Assembly: GCA_018242605.1 (NCBI GenBank)
Contig: JAFEBP010000007.1
Span: 163,059 to 227,058, forward strand
Length of the DNA: 64,000 nt
DNA from: Planctomycetota bacterium
GTDB lineage: Bacteria > Planctomycetota > Phycisphaerae > Phycisphaerales > UBA1924
Direction: 5' to 3'
Under the pieces are notes generated by a model. It ran no database searches and was not told the origin of the DNA. It saw nothing but the letters and a program-made list of their open reading frames with translations. The position numbers and the translations under genes are program-made. Shown one piece after another: positions 34,996-44,185 of this stretch. Each line of letters starts with the position of its first letter. Positions within the stretch are counted from its first letter, which is position 1.

Positions 34996-35229
34996 TCACG
35001 CCGCACGCCGGAGCAAGGGGGCGCCGTCCTGGCCGATCAGCAGGAAGGCCTCGCCCGGGAACTCGTGGACGCCTTGCGGCAACGGTCCCGGTATCCGTTC
35101 GGCAGAGGGCCGGTCCAGGCCCTTGGCACGCAGCCGCAGCAGGTCGCATGTCCAGCTGGCCACGGCTCGCGAGTACATCGCCTGCGCGTACGCTATCGCC
35201 GGGTCCGATTTGTCGAGCTTCGATGCCAT
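34996..35229 (-). CDS. Small hypothetical protein at the head of the flagellar run
   Basis: 77 residues (starts MASKLDKSDPAIAYAQAMYS). ATG 35229 follows GAGGA by five bases, which supports translation. No family is recognised; the sequence has one likely amphipathic helix and an AFLLIGQDGAPLL end. It is 48 bases before fliD and same-strand, so a flagellar link is possible. Another frame over 34970-35449 has cysteine pairs but a poor start and is less likely. Confidence 0.5.
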   Translation of the reverse strand: MASKLDKSDPAIAYAQAMYSRAVASWTCDLLRLRAKGLDRPSAERIPGPLPQGVHEFPGEAFLLIGQDGAPLLRRAA

Positions 35230-35296
35230 AGGTATCCTCGGTGGCCTTCCTTCCCCAGCAGTAACGGCATCGGCGGTCCGGCGGCGGGTCCTTGAA

Positions 35297-35351
35297 GCCC
35301 GACAGGGCGCACACTCGGTGTGCGGACCTGTATTCCCCGCTGGTGGGGAAT
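35297..35351 (-). promoter_or_regulatory. Hairpin-rich leader upstream of the small ORF and fliD
   Basis: Three perfect inverted repeats lie in 55 bases: GCCC/GGGC (35297-35308, 4-base loop), directly abutting GCACAC/GTGTGC (35309-35323, 3-base loop), then ATTCCCC/GGGGAAT (35332-35351, 6-base loop). The location, 70 to 120 bases before the ATG at 35229, suits a structured 5' leader or a protein-binding region. It does not match any riboswitch consensus I could recall. Confidence 0.45.
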
Positions 35352-35454
35352 GTGCCGGTACAGACGCACCCGGCGGGGGGATCAGGCGTACGGGTTATCG
35401 GAGAACAGAAACGGATTTCACCGATAAGGGATTCCGGTCGGCGGATCAAACCTC

Positions 35455-36090
35455 ATGAAGCAGTTACCAAGAATACTGATGTTCACCGTCGGCGCCTTGA
35501 GCGCGGCGATCATTCTTTCGTCCCTGGCGTTCGGCATCGCCGTGCTCTTCGTGGGCCCCAAGCCCGCGTGGATGATCTTCGGTTTCGAAGTCGTATCCAT
35601 GGTCGCGGGAGTCATGGGCATCCTGTTCGCCGTCGGCCGTTTCCAGGAAGGGCAGGGCATGACGCTCGCCTGTGTGGCTGTCACGACAGCCGTCGCGGCG
35701 TTCCTCGCGTGGCTCAGCGTGCCGGCGGGTCTGGAGATCAACGGCCGCAACGAACCGCTCAACCTCACCAAATGGCTCATCGCCCGCGAAGGGGCTTCCG
35801 TGGTGCTGGGCAGCATCGCGGCGTTCGCGGTGCTGTCGCGTGACCGACGGAGCTTGAGCTACCTGACCAAGTCGATTATCACCGGTGCGCCCGTCCTGGC
35901 GCTGGCGGGCGGCGCATTCGTCGGTCGCCACAGCCTGGCCCCGATGCTCGCGGCCATGCCCGGCTGGCTCTCGATGCTGCTCGCGTGCATCCTCGGCGTT
36001 GTACTTGTAGGCCTGATGAGCGCGTGCGGACATTGCCTGATCCGCGCGTTCGAGATGGGCCGCACCGAGAACAAGCAGCCCAACACCTAA
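35455..36090 (+). CDS. Hypothetical integral membrane protein
   Basis: 211 residues with six predicted hydrophobic helices, including ILMFTVGALSAAIILSSLAFG, VVSMVAGVMGILFAVG, ASVVLGSIAAFAVLS and WLSMLLACILGVVLVGLMSA. No family motif is recognised. It converges on the half-length aldehyde dehydrogenase gene (4-base overlap of ends) and is divergent from the flagellar run. Confidence 0.7.
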   Translation: MKQLPRILMFTVGALSAAIILSSLAFGIAVLFVGPKPAWMIFGFEVVSMVAGVMGILFAVGRFQEGQGMTLACVAVTTAVAAFLAWLSVPAGLEINGRNEPLNLTKWLIAREGASVVLGSIAAFAVLSRDRRSLSYLTKSIITGAPVLALAGGAFVGRHSLAPMLAAMPGWLSMLLACILGVVLVGLMSACGHCLIRAFEMGRTENKQPNT

Positions 36091-36971
36091 ACAGAAGCCG
36101 GGTGCCACACCGTCTTGAACTCAACAAACGGCTCGATCCAGTAGGGGCTCTGGCAATCATCGCCGAACCAGTCGATCTGCTCGCCGCCACGCACGGTGAC
36201 ACGCTTGATGTTCTCGGCGACACCCTCCCGCAGCAGCGTGGTGTGCTCCGCTGAGAGTCCCGCGGCGTGGACCGCATCGATATCACGGTGCCCCGCAACA
36301 ACCTTTAACAATTCATCTCGCTCACCGGTCAGGATGTTGACTACGCCGGCGGGCACATCGCTGGTGGCGCACACCTCACCGAAAACCGCAGCGGGGATTG
36401 GGTTGGTCTGACTCGCCACCACCACCGCCGTGTTGCCCGAGCAGATCACCGGCGCCAGCAGTGAGATCAACCCCAGCAGCGGCAGTCGATCCGGAGCGAC
36501 CACGACCACGACCCCCGTCGGTTCGACGATGGTGAAGTTGTAATACGGGCCCGAAACGGGGTTGTTGCAACCCAGCACCTGGGCGTGCTTGTCGGCCCAA
36601 CCGGCGAAGTAGATGACACGATCGATCGCCGCGGCGACCTCATCGGCCGCGGTCCTGGCCCGCTTCCCGGCCGGCTTCCCCCCCACCGCGCTGATGGCGT
36701 CGGCGAGTTCTCGGCGCTTGCCCTCCATCATCTCGGCCATGCGGTACATCACCTGCCCGCGGTTGTACGCCGTCGCCGCGGACCACTTGTCCAGTCCCCG
36801 GCGTGCCGCCTCCACCGCGTCCCGAAGGTCCTTGCGGCTGGCCTTGCACAAATGGGCGATCACCGCGCCATCGGCGCCATTCACCGCGAGCGAACGCCCG
36901 GACTCTGAGCGTGGGAACGCTCCGTCGATGAACAGCTTGTACGTCTTGAGAACATCGAGTCGGGTAGCCAT
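36087..36971 (-). CDS. Half-length aldehyde dehydrogenase-like protein without catalytic cysteine
   Basis: 294 residues from ATG 36971 against about 480 for a normal ALDH. The N-terminal NAD-binding part is present (LFIDGAFPRSESG, YFAGWADKHAQVLG, EPTGVVVVVAP) but the protein ends with an oligomerisation-like tail (EFKTVWHPASV) and lacks the region with the catalytic cysteine. This resembles the cysteine-less partner in bacterial ALDH16-type gene pairs. It is third in a minus-strand set after a full ALDH and a Prx-GNAT fusion, so it may form a complex with the full enzyme. No deoC is in the window. Confidence 0.75.
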   Translation of the reverse strand: MATRLDVLKTYKLFIDGAFPRSESGRSLAVNGADGAVIAHLCKASRKDLRDAVEAARRGLDKWSAATAYNRGQVMYRMAEMMEGKRRELADAISAVGGKPAGKRARTAADEVAAAIDRVIYFAGWADKHAQVLGCNNPVSGPYYNFTIVEPTGVVVVVAPDRLPLLGLISLLAPVICSGNTAVVVASQTNPIPAAVFGEVCATSDVPAGVVNILTGERDELLKVVAGHRDIDAVHAAGLSAEHTTLLREGVAENIKRVTVRGGEQIDWFGDDCQSPYWIEPFVEFKTVWHPASV

Positions 36972-37021
36972 GGCGTGATCCCCTTGAAAGGCTCGGAAGG
37001 GTAGGAAAGTGAACTTCGCGG

Positions 37022-38101
37022 TCACAGCAACAGTTCGAACTCCAGTTCATCGCGGACCGGGATGCCGTTGTCGGCGATCCTGGGGATCCCCGGCTTCCAT
37101 TCCCGCGCCGCGTTGATGGCGTTGGGATGAAGCGCACACATCCGCCACCCCTGTCGCTGGTAGAACTCGATCGCGTGTACGTTGTCATTGCTGGTGGTCA
37201 GGAAGATGCGACGGCACTTTCGCGAAGCAGCGAAGTCAGCCGCCGCGTCGAGCAGGGCGGCGCCAACGCCCGCGCGGGCATCGAAGGCATTGAGCGTAGC
37301 GACTTCGCACTGGTAGCCGCCGGGCAGCACCGCCAACGTCACAAGCCCGCTGCGACGCCCGCCAACCTCGGCGATGAGCGGGTGCAGGTGCTCCAAGTCG
37401 TACCGCACGCCGCGGGACCAGATGAACGGACCACCCCACGATGCGATGAATCGCTCGCGAACGAACGCGAGATCTTCGGATGAGGCGGCTTCGCGAATCG
37501 AGACGGCCAACCGGGTGCGGAGCCACTCCAAAACGGTCGCGGCGCAGCGGTCGGGCGGAAACACCGGATACCAGACCTTCGTGATCCGGGACGCTCCCGC
37601 CGCGTCGGGCTCCACGTACCACGCGGCCCGATGCAGCAGGGTGGTCGGCCCATCGTCAACCGGAAACTCGAAGGTGGGCAGTGTCATGGCCCGCGTGAGC
37701 TCGAGCGAGGCATCGCTGAGAATCTCGAAGGGGATGTGGTTGCGATGTCTGAACTCGCGCTGGTGCTCCGTGGTGTTGGTGCTCAAGCCCCACACCCTGA
37801 CGCCCAGAGATTCGAACCCGCCGTGGAGATCGCGGAATCCGCACGACTGGGGTGTGCAGCCGCGGGCGCCCGGAATGCTGTCCCACTCTTCGCCGGCAGC
37901 ACCGAGCCCGGGCGGTTTCCCGGGAACTCCGGTGCGTGGGTACAGAAAAACCACGCAGCGTCCGATCTTCGCCAGTTCCACAACGCCGCCGCCCGTCGTC
38001 GGCAGCGAGATGGCCGGGAGTTTGAAGCGGCGCAGGTGCAGGCACCGGCCGTCGTCCCGGGGCACGGGCAGATTCGGCGGCAGGATCGTCGGGTCATGCA
38101 T
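37022..38101 (-). CDS. Fusion of PrxQ-like peroxiredoxin and GNAT acetyltransferase
   Basis: 359 residues. The N-terminal part (about 20-190) is a thioredoxin-fold peroxiredoxin: FLYPRTGVPGKPPG, then GCTPQSCGFRD with cysteines 82 and 87, the CTxxxC spacing of PrxQ/BCP, then GVRVWGLSTNTTEHQ. The C-terminal part (about 200-345) is a GNAT domain with AVSIREAASSEDLAFVRERF, the acetyl-CoA loop region FDARAGVGAALLDAAADFAA, and SNDNVHAIEFYQRQGWR. One chain thus pairs peroxide reduction with acyl transfer. It lies between two ALDH genes. The substrates are unknown. Confidence 0.8.
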   Translation of the reverse strand: MHDPTILPPNLPVPRDDGRCLHLRRFKLPAISLPTTGGGVVELAKIGRCVVFLYPRTGVPGKPPGLGAAGEEWDSIPGARGCTPQSCGFRDLHGGFESLGVRVWGLSTNTTEHQREFRHRNHIPFEILSDASLELTRAMTLPTFEFPVDDGPTTLLHRAAWYVEPDAAGASRITKVWYPVFPPDRCAATVLEWLRTRLAVSIREAASSEDLAFVRERFIASWGGPFIWSRGVRYDLEHLHPLIAEVGGRRSGLVTLAVLPGGYQCEVATLNAFDARAGVGAALLDAAADFAASRKCRRIFLTTSNDNVHAIEFYQRQGWRMCALHPNAINAAREWKPGIPRIADNGIPVRDELEFELLL

Positions 38102-38134
38102 GCGTCGGTACGCCTATGGATTGAAGTGGCACGC

Positions 38135-39706
38135 TCAGAGCGAAACGTACGCCCGCAGCCCGTGCACGCCGCCCTCTCGCCCGAATCCCGATTCCTTGTA
38201 GCCGCCAAAGGGGCTCGCGGGATCGAACTTGTTGTACGTATTGCACCAGACCACGCCCGCCCGGAGTTTGCGGGCGATATCGAAGATCTTGCTGCCCTTG
38301 TCCGTCCACACGCCCGCGGCGAGCCCGTACGGCGAGTTGTTCGCACGCGAGATCGCCTCTTCGGGAGTGCGGAAGCTCATCACGCTCAAAACGGGGCCGA
38401 AGATCTCTTCACGCGCGATGATGTGGCTCGGCTGCACATCGGTGAAGAAGTACGGCCGGCAGAAGTACCCCTTCTGAGGCAGCACAGCGCCGGTGGGATC
38501 GTGGAGTGTTGCGCCCTCCTCGGTGCCGGCTTGCACGTAGTAGTTCACCTTGTCGCGCTGCGCCGCGCTGTTGATGGCGCCCACGTCGGTGTTCTTGTCG
38601 ATCGGATCTCCCACGCGCAGGCTGGCCATGCGGTGCTTGAGTTTCCGCACGACCTGCGGCAGGATGCTCTCCTGCACGAAGACCCGCGAGCCGGCGCAGC
38701 AGACCTCGCCCTGGTTGAAATAGATGCCCGAGATGATCCCCTCAACCGCCTGATCGATGCTCGCGTCCTCGAAGATGATGTTGGCGCTCTTGCCGCCCAG
38801 TTCGAGCGTGAGCCGCTTCGTGCGCCCCGCGGCGTTCGGAGCCGCGGTGGATTTGGCGATGCGCTTTCCGACCTCAGTAGAGCCGGTGAACGCCACCTTG
38901 TCAACGCCGCTGTGAGCAACCAGGGCCGCGCCGGTGCGACCGTCGCCGGTGACGATGTTGACGACGCCCGGGGGCAGCCCGATTTCTTCGCAGATCTCCG
39001 CCAAACGCAGCGCGGTCAGAGGAGTCGTTTCCGCGGGCTTCAGGACCACCGTGTTGCCGCACGCCAGCGCGGGAGCCAACTTCCACGCCGCCATCAGCAG
39101 CGGGAAGTTCCAGGGGATCACCTGCCCGCAGACGCCTACCGGCTTGGGATCAGCGCCCGGGAAGGCGAACGCGAGTTTGTCGGCCCAGCCTGCGTAGTAG
39201 AAGAAATGCGCCGCCACCAGCGGCACATCCACATCGCGGGACTCCTTGATGGGCTTGCCGCTGTCAAGTGTTTCGAGGATGGCCAGTTCACGGGCACGCT
39301 CCTGCACGCGGCGGGCGATGCGGAAGATGTACTTGGCACGCTCGGTCGGGGGTAGCGCGGCCCACTTGGGCTGAGCAGCGCGTGCCGCAGCGACCGCGGC
39401 GTCAACGTCTGCCGCGGAGCCTTGGGCCACCTCGGCAAGGGTCGTCTCGTTGGCGGGGTTGATGGTGGCGAAGTGCGTTAAGTCTTCAGCCGCCTTTCCC
39501 TTCGACACTCTCGAAACTTTCGGAGCCGTCCACTCGCCATTGATGAAGTGGTCGTAGCGTGGTTTGATGGAGACTTTGACCGTCTCGGGCGCGGGGGCGT
39601 AATCCCACGACGCGGGCTTGGGCTCGCCGGGGGTTTGCGAAACTCGCGGCACGGAAGGGGCGACGGCGGCGTGCCCGTTGTGACCGTTGGGGCCGGGGCT
39701 GGTCAT
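38135..39706 (-). CDS. Aldehyde dehydrogenase, full length
   Basis: 523 residues from ATG 39706. It shows IPWNFPLLMAAWKLAPALACG (197-217), FTGSTEVGK, glutamate 302 in LELGGKS and catalytic cysteine 336 in NQGEVCCAGSR, plus EEIFGPVLSVMSF and PFGGYKESGFGRE. It oxidises aldehydes to acids with NAD(P)+. An extra proline-rich N-terminal stretch of about 45 residues precedes the fold. The start overlaps the previous gene by 4 bases. Sequence on the same frame upstream of 39706 is antisense to the oxoprolinase gene and is not coding. Confidence 0.92.
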   Translation of the reverse strand: MTSPGPNGHNGHAAVAPSVPRVSQTPGEPKPASWDYAPAPETVKVSIKPRYDHFINGEWTAPKVSRVSKGKAAEDLTHFATINPANETTLAEVAQGSAADVDAAVAAARAAQPKWAALPPTERAKYIFRIARRVQERARELAILETLDSGKPIKESRDVDVPLVAAHFFYYAGWADKLAFAFPGADPKPVGVCGQVIPWNFPLLMAAWKLAPALACGNTVVLKPAETTPLTALRLAEICEEIGLPPGVVNIVTGDGRTGAALVAHSGVDKVAFTGSTEVGKRIAKSTAAPNAAGRTKRLTLELGGKSANIIFEDASIDQAVEGIISGIYFNQGEVCCAGSRVFVQESILPQVVRKLKHRMASLRVGDPIDKNTDVGAINSAAQRDKVNYYVQAGTEEGATLHDPTGAVLPQKGYFCRPYFFTDVQPSHIIAREEIFGPVLSVMSFRTPEEAISRANNSPYGLAAGVWTDKGSKIFDIARKLRAGVVWCNTYNKFDPASPFGGYKESGFGREGGVHGLRAYVSL

Positions 39707-40365
39707 GGCGGGATGGTAGCGGCGGCAGGCACATCGTGGGCACCGGCGCCGCATTCCGGGCAGGCAGGGCCCGTTCCCGTGGGATACGCGCACTGCTCGC
39801 ACAGCCCGTGCCTGCGGCGACGCCACCGGCGCACGGCCCGCAGCATGGAGATCACGCCGCCGATGGCGATGGCGTAGATCACCGAGTTGAGAATGAACCC
39901 CCACCAGATGGGACGGATTGGAAGTCTGCGGACGAAGCCGGCCGCGGGGAAGCGTTTGGCGGGAACTTCGATCCCCGACGTCCAAACGGTCTCGAAATGG
40001 CTGACGGGCGTTTGCACTTCGCGGTATCGCTCGGAGAACGCCATCGCCACCATCGGCCAGCCGACCCGGACGAGCGTCAGCGTCCTTTGGGGCCCGAGCC
40101 CTTGGCGAACACCGGGAAGCGAGCCCATCCACTCGCATTCGGTGATGAGTTGGTAGTCGATTCCCACGCCGTAGGCATGGTGCCAACTGCGGATGTGCCA
40201 TTCTGCGGGCGCATCGGGCGGGAGGGGCTTCACCGAATCGTCGCCGTAAACGGCGATCAGCTTGCCATCGGTGCATTTGGCAAACATCGCGCACGTCCAC
40301 GACGCGGTGACGCTGAGCAGCATGCCGAGGATGAACAGCAGGAACAGCCGCCGCGCAGGACGCAT
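39703..40365 (-). CDS. Membrane protein with C-terminal zinc-ribbon-like tail
   Basis: 220 residues. Two membrane helices, LFLLFILGMLLSVTASWTCA near the start and WWGFILNSVIYAIAIGGVIS near 150-175, flank an extracytoplasmic domain. The tail has CEQCAYPTG and CPECG, a four-cysteine zinc-ribbon pattern frequent in planctomycete membrane proteins. The function is unknown. It is translationally coupled to the ALDH gene (ATG overlap of 4 bases). Confidence 0.75.
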   Translation of the reverse strand: MRPARRLFLLFILGMLLSVTASWTCAMFAKCTDGKLIAVYGDDSVKPLPPDAPAEWHIRSWHHAYGVGIDYQLITECEWMGSLPGVRQGLGPQRTLTLVRVGWPMVAMAFSERYREVQTPVSHFETVWTSGIEVPAKRFPAAGFVRRLPIRPIWWGFILNSVIYAIAIGGVISMLRAVRRWRRRRHGLCEQCAYPTGTGPACPECGAGAHDVPAAATIPP

Positions 40366-40435
40366 GGGCCATTCTAACCTGGGGTGCCGGAGCGTGCGTC
40401 ACAGGGGTGTATCGCAGGGTCGCTACGCTCCGGCC

Positions 40436-43400
40436 GTGAACGACAAGGTCTGGCGCATCTTCACCGATACCGGCGGCACGTTTACCGATTGCCTGGCCAT
40501 TTCGCCCACCGGAAGCACAGGGCGGCTCAAGGTGCTCAGCAGCGGAGCGATCCGATTCGGAGTGGTCCGATGGCACAGCGAGCGCGAAGTAACGCTCTCC
40601 GAGCGTGCCGCGGTGTTCGCGTTGCGCGACTTCGATGCTCGGAGCACGGGAGAGCAGGTCACCACGCGAGTCCTTGAACAGCACGGGGCTCGTGTCCGGC
40701 TTGCGGACGCGATTGTTCAAGGCCAATCGCTTGAACTGTCTACCGGCGAAACGGCGCCAGTGCTTGGGGCACGCCTGTTGACCAGGATGGCCGCATCGGA
40801 GCAGTTGCCGCCGATTTCGCTCCGGCTGGCCACCACACGCGGCACCAATGCCCTGCTGGAACGGCGGATCACGCCGGTCGTGTTCTTTGTGACGCGTGGC
40901 TTTGCCGATGTGCTGGAGATCGGTGATCAACGGCGTCCGGAGCTCTTCGCGATCCGCATTCGCAAGCCCCGACCGTACTACGACCGCGTGATCGAAGTGC
41001 ATGAACGGCTCGGCGCGGACGGAAGCGTATTGCAAGTTCTCGACACCGACGCGATCAGGTGTGCGATCCGCGAAGCCCGTGCGGCGGGGTTCGACGCCGC
41101 GGCGGTGGCACTGTTGCACGCTTGGAGAAATCCCGTCCATGAAGAACTCGTGGGAGAACTGCTGCGGGAGGGGGGGTTCACGCATGTGTCGCTCTCGGGG
41201 CGGATGTCGGCACGGATCGGTCTGCGAGTGCGTGCGACCACGACCGTGGTGAACGCGGCGCTGTCGGGCCCGATCGAGCGGTTCGTTGCCACGACGGCGG
41301 GTGCGCTGGGGAGCGCGGGGAAGATCGAAGTGATGACCAGCGCGGGCGGACTGCTTCCGGCGGACCGATTCAACCCCAAAGACAGCCTGCTGAGCGGGCC
41401 CGCCGCGGGGCTGGCCGGCGCTCAGGCGGTGGCGAGCGCGAGCTTTCCGGATGAGCCCGCGAGGATCATCACGTTCGATATGGGAGGCACGAGCACGGAC
41501 GTGGCCCGCATCGACGGCCAGATTCTGTACACGGTGTCGCACCGCGTCGGCGACGCGGAACTGCTCTCGCCCGCGATGGCGGTGGAGTCGGTGGCGGCGG
41601 GCGGGGGATCGATCTGCGCGGTGGAGCATGGCGAACCGATGGTGGGACCAAGAAGCGCGGGAGCAAGCCCAGGCCCGGCCTGCTACGGGGCGGGTGGGCC
41701 GCTCACGCTGACGGATGTAAACCTGTTGCTGGGACGGATCGATGTATCGAGGTTTGAGATTCCTTTGGATGTCGGCGCCGCACGAGCAGCCTTTGACAAC
41801 GTGTGCGCGGCCCTGCCGCCGGGGCACGAAGCGCGGGAGAACTCTGAACTGCTGCTCAACGCCTTCGTTGAAATCGCCAACGAACGGATGGCGCAGGCGA
41901 TCCGGAGGGTTTCCGTGAGGCAGGGGTACGACCCGGCGACCCACACGCTCGTGGCGTTCGGAGGGGCGGGCGGGCAACACGCCTGCGCCGTTGCTTCGCG
42001 GCTGGGAATCTCGCGGATCCTGATCCCGGCGGATTGCTCCCTCCTGAGCGCGGTGGGTCTGGCCGTCGCCCGTCGGGAACGGATGGTGGAAGTGCAGGTT
42101 CTTGCCGGGCTCGAAGGGTTCGACTTCGCCAGAACATTCGCCGACGCGGAGCACCGCGCGCTCAGTGAACTCTCGGCGGATCTGCCGGGTTCGCCCGCCC
42201 GGGTGCGGAGGCGGATCGTGCGGCTGCGGTACTCGGGGCAGGAGCACGCGATTGATCTTGAACTCGATGACGCAAAGACGCTGCGCGAACGGTTCGAAGC
42301 CAAGAGCCGCGAGGTGTTCGGGCATGTGCTCCCGAATCGCACGGTGGAGGTTGAATCGATCCGGGTGCTGGCGCAGTGCGAGGACATCCAAGACCGGTTG
42401 CCACGGCAGGAACCTGCGACCGTTGCAGTTTCCGCTTCGCACAGCCGCGAATCAACGGGACGGATCCGGGTGGTTGACCAGAGTGTGTTGGATTCCGGCG
42501 AGACCATCGATGGGCCCGTGGTGATCAGCGGCCCTCGGGGAACCGCGGTGCTCGACGAGGGATGGACCGCGTCGATGGACGCGACTCGGGCGCTGGTGCT
42601 CACGCGGCGCGGCGTGGCGAGCGGGCACGCGGCCGCCGCGGCGTTCACGCGGCGTGAACTGCTGGGCTGCTCGTTCCAGGCGATCGCCGAAGAGATGGGA
42701 GAACTGCTCCGCCGCACCGCGATCTCAGTGAACGTGAAGGAGCGGCTGGACTTTTCGTGCGCGATCACGGATGCACGCGGCGAACTGGTCGTGAGCGCCC
42801 CGCACCTGCCGGTGCATCTGGGCGCTCTGGGGCGGTGTGTCCGGGAGTTTGTCGCGGTGCACCCGCTGGGTCCGGGGGACGTGGGATTGACGAACCATCC
42901 GGCGTTCGGGGGATCGCACCTTCCGGACATCACGCTGATCGCTCCGGCGTTCGCGGCGACGGGCGAACTGATCGGGTACGTCGCGTGCCGGGCGCACCAC
43001 GCGGAGATCGGCGGGATCGTTCCGGGTTCGCTGCCGCCCAAAGCCACCCGGCTGGTGGAAGAGGGAGTCGTCATCCCGCCCATCAACCTGGTGGAACGGG
43101 GCGAGCCGACATGGGGTTCCGTGCGTGCCCGGTTCACCAGGGCCGCGTACCCGACCCGGAACATCGAGGAGAACATGGCGGATCTGGGGGCGCAGCTTGC
43201 GGCGGTGCTGCTGGGCGTTCGCTCGCTGAACGCGGTGTCCAACCAGTACGGCGTCGGCGAAGTCGCGGACGCCATGACGACCGTGGTGACACGGGCGGAG
43301 GTGCGACTGCGTGAAGCGCTCACGCGGCTGGGCTCGCGAGAGGGCCGGGCGGTGAACCGGCTGGATGACGGAGCCGAGATCCACATCCGGATCAAGGTGT

Positions 43401-44185
43401 CGAGCGGGAGGGCCGAAGTGGACTTTACCGGCACCTCCGGCATGCACCCGCGCAACTTCAACGCCCCGCCCGCCGTCGTGGGCAGCGCGGTGCTGTACGT
43501 GATGCGGTTGCTGTGCGGACGCGATGGGCAAACGGATATCCCGCTCAACGATGGGTTGATGCGACCGCTCTCGATCACCGTGCCGCCGGGGATGCTTGCG
43601 CCGACGTTCGACGCCGATCCGGCCAGTTGTCCGGCCGTCGGCGCGGGCAACGTCGAAACGAGCCAGCAGGTGGTCAACTGCCTGCTGCGAGCGTTCGGCG
43701 TGTGCGCTGACGGGCAGGGAACGATGAACAACCTCCTGTTCGGCAACTCAAAGTTCGGGTACTACGAGACGATCTGCGGCGGCAGCGGGGCCGGGCCGGG
43801 GTTCGACGGGGCCAGCGGCGTCCACACGCACATGACCAACACGGCGATCACCGACGCAGAGGTGTTTGAGACGCGGTACCCGGTGCGGCTCGAACAGTTC
43901 GCGGTGCGGCGTGGTTCAGGCGGCGCGGGCAAGAACATGGGCGGCGACGGCGTGGTGCGGGAGTTGCGGTTCCTCCAGCCGGTAACCCTGTCTGTGGTGT
44001 CCACGCATCGGGGCGTGGGGCCCAGCGGGCTCTTGGGCGGCGAGAACGGCAAGCCGGGAGCGAACTCGGTGGTGAAGGCTGATGGTTCGCGAAGTGACCT
44101 GGGAGCGTGCAACACGGTGGAGTTGGCGGCGGGTGACAGGGTGGTCATCGAAACGCCGGGCGGCGGCGGGTGCGGTCAGGCCTGA
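40436..44185 (+). CDS. 5-oxoprolinase / hydantoinase, HyuA and HyuB fused
   Basis: 1249 residues, the normal size of a fused ATP-dependent 5-oxoprolinase. HyuA part: FTDTGGTFTDCLA (9-21), TTRGTNALLERR, FDMGGTSTDVARI. HyuB part from about residue 740: ISVNVKERLDFSCAITDARG, HHAEIGGIVPGS, FTGTSGMHPRNFNAP and GGSGAGPGFDGASGVHTHMTN, ending PGGGGCG. It opens 5-oxoproline to glutamate or acts on hydantoins. I chose GTG 40436; more upstream starts overlap the divergent gene. Confidence 0.92.
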   Translation: MNDKVWRIFTDTGGTFTDCLAISPTGSTGRLKVLSSGAIRFGVVRWHSEREVTLSERAAVFALRDFDARSTGEQVTTRVLEQHGARVRLADAIVQGQSLELSTGETAPVLGARLLTRMAASEQLPPISLRLATTRGTNALLERRITPVVFFVTRGFADVLEIGDQRRPELFAIRIRKPRPYYDRVIEVHERLGADGSVLQVLDTDAIRCAIREARAAGFDAAAVALLHAWRNPVHEELVGELLREGGFTHVSLSGRMSARIGLRVRATTTVVNAALSGPIERFVATTAGALGSAGKIEVMTSAGGLLPADRFNPKDSLLSGPAAGLAGAQAVASASFPDEPARIITFDMGGTSTDVARIDGQILYTVSHRVGDAELLSPAMAVESVAAGGGSICAVEHGEPMVGPRSAGASPGPACYGAGGPLTLTDVNLLLGRIDVSRFEIPLDVGAARAAFDNVCAALPPGHEARENSELLLNAFVEIANERMAQAIRRVSVRQGYDPATHTLVAFGGAGGQHACAVASRLGISRILIPADCSLLSAVGLAVARRERMVEVQVLAGLEGFDFARTFADAEHRALSELSADLPGSPARVRRRIVRLRYSGQEHAIDLELDDAKTLRERFEAKSREVFGHVLPNRTVEVESIRVLAQCEDIQDRLPRQEPATVAVSASHSRESTGRIRVVDQSVLDSGETIDGPVVISGPRGTAVLDEGWTASMDATRALVLTRRGVASGHAAAAAFTRRELLGCSFQAIAEEMGELLRRTAISVNVKERLDFSCAITDARGELVVSAPHLPVHLGALGRCVREFVAVHPLGPGDVGLTNHPAFGGSHLPDITLIAPAFAATGELIGYVACRAHHAEIGGIVPGSLPPKATRLVEEGVVIPPINLVERGEPTWGSVRARFTRAAYPTRNIEENMADLGAQLAAVLLGVRSLNAVSNQYGVGEVADAMTTVVTRAEVRLREALTRLGSREGRAVNRLDDGAEIHIRIKVSSGRAEVDFTGTSGMHPRNFNAPPAVVGSAVLYVMRLLCGRDGQTDIPLNDGLMRPLSITVPPGMLAPTFDADPASCPAVGAGNVETSQQVVNCLLRAFGVCADGQGTMNNLLFGNSKFGYYETICGGSGAGPGFDGASGVHTHMTNTAITDAEVFETRYPVRLEQFAVRRGSGGAGKNMGGDGVVRELRFLQPVTLSVVSTHRGVGPSGLLGGENGKPGANSVVKADGSRSDLGACNTVELAAGDRVVIETPGGGGCGQA

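Noticed and set aside
35230..35420. Cyclic di-GMP (GEMM) or other known riboswitch before the flagellar genes
   Set aside because: The conserved GEMM core and receptor loop are not present; only unassigned hairpins can be supported.
34970..35449. A 159-codon minus-strand frame with cysteine pairs
   Set aside because: It overlaps the better-supported small ORF with a ribosome site and covers the inverted repeats; no domain fits.
38135..42442. A single 1435-codon open frame on the minus strand
   Set aside because: Only 38135-39706 is real (ALDH). The rest is antisense to the 5-oxoprolinase gene and reads as low-complexity arginine/proline-rich sequence produced by high GC.
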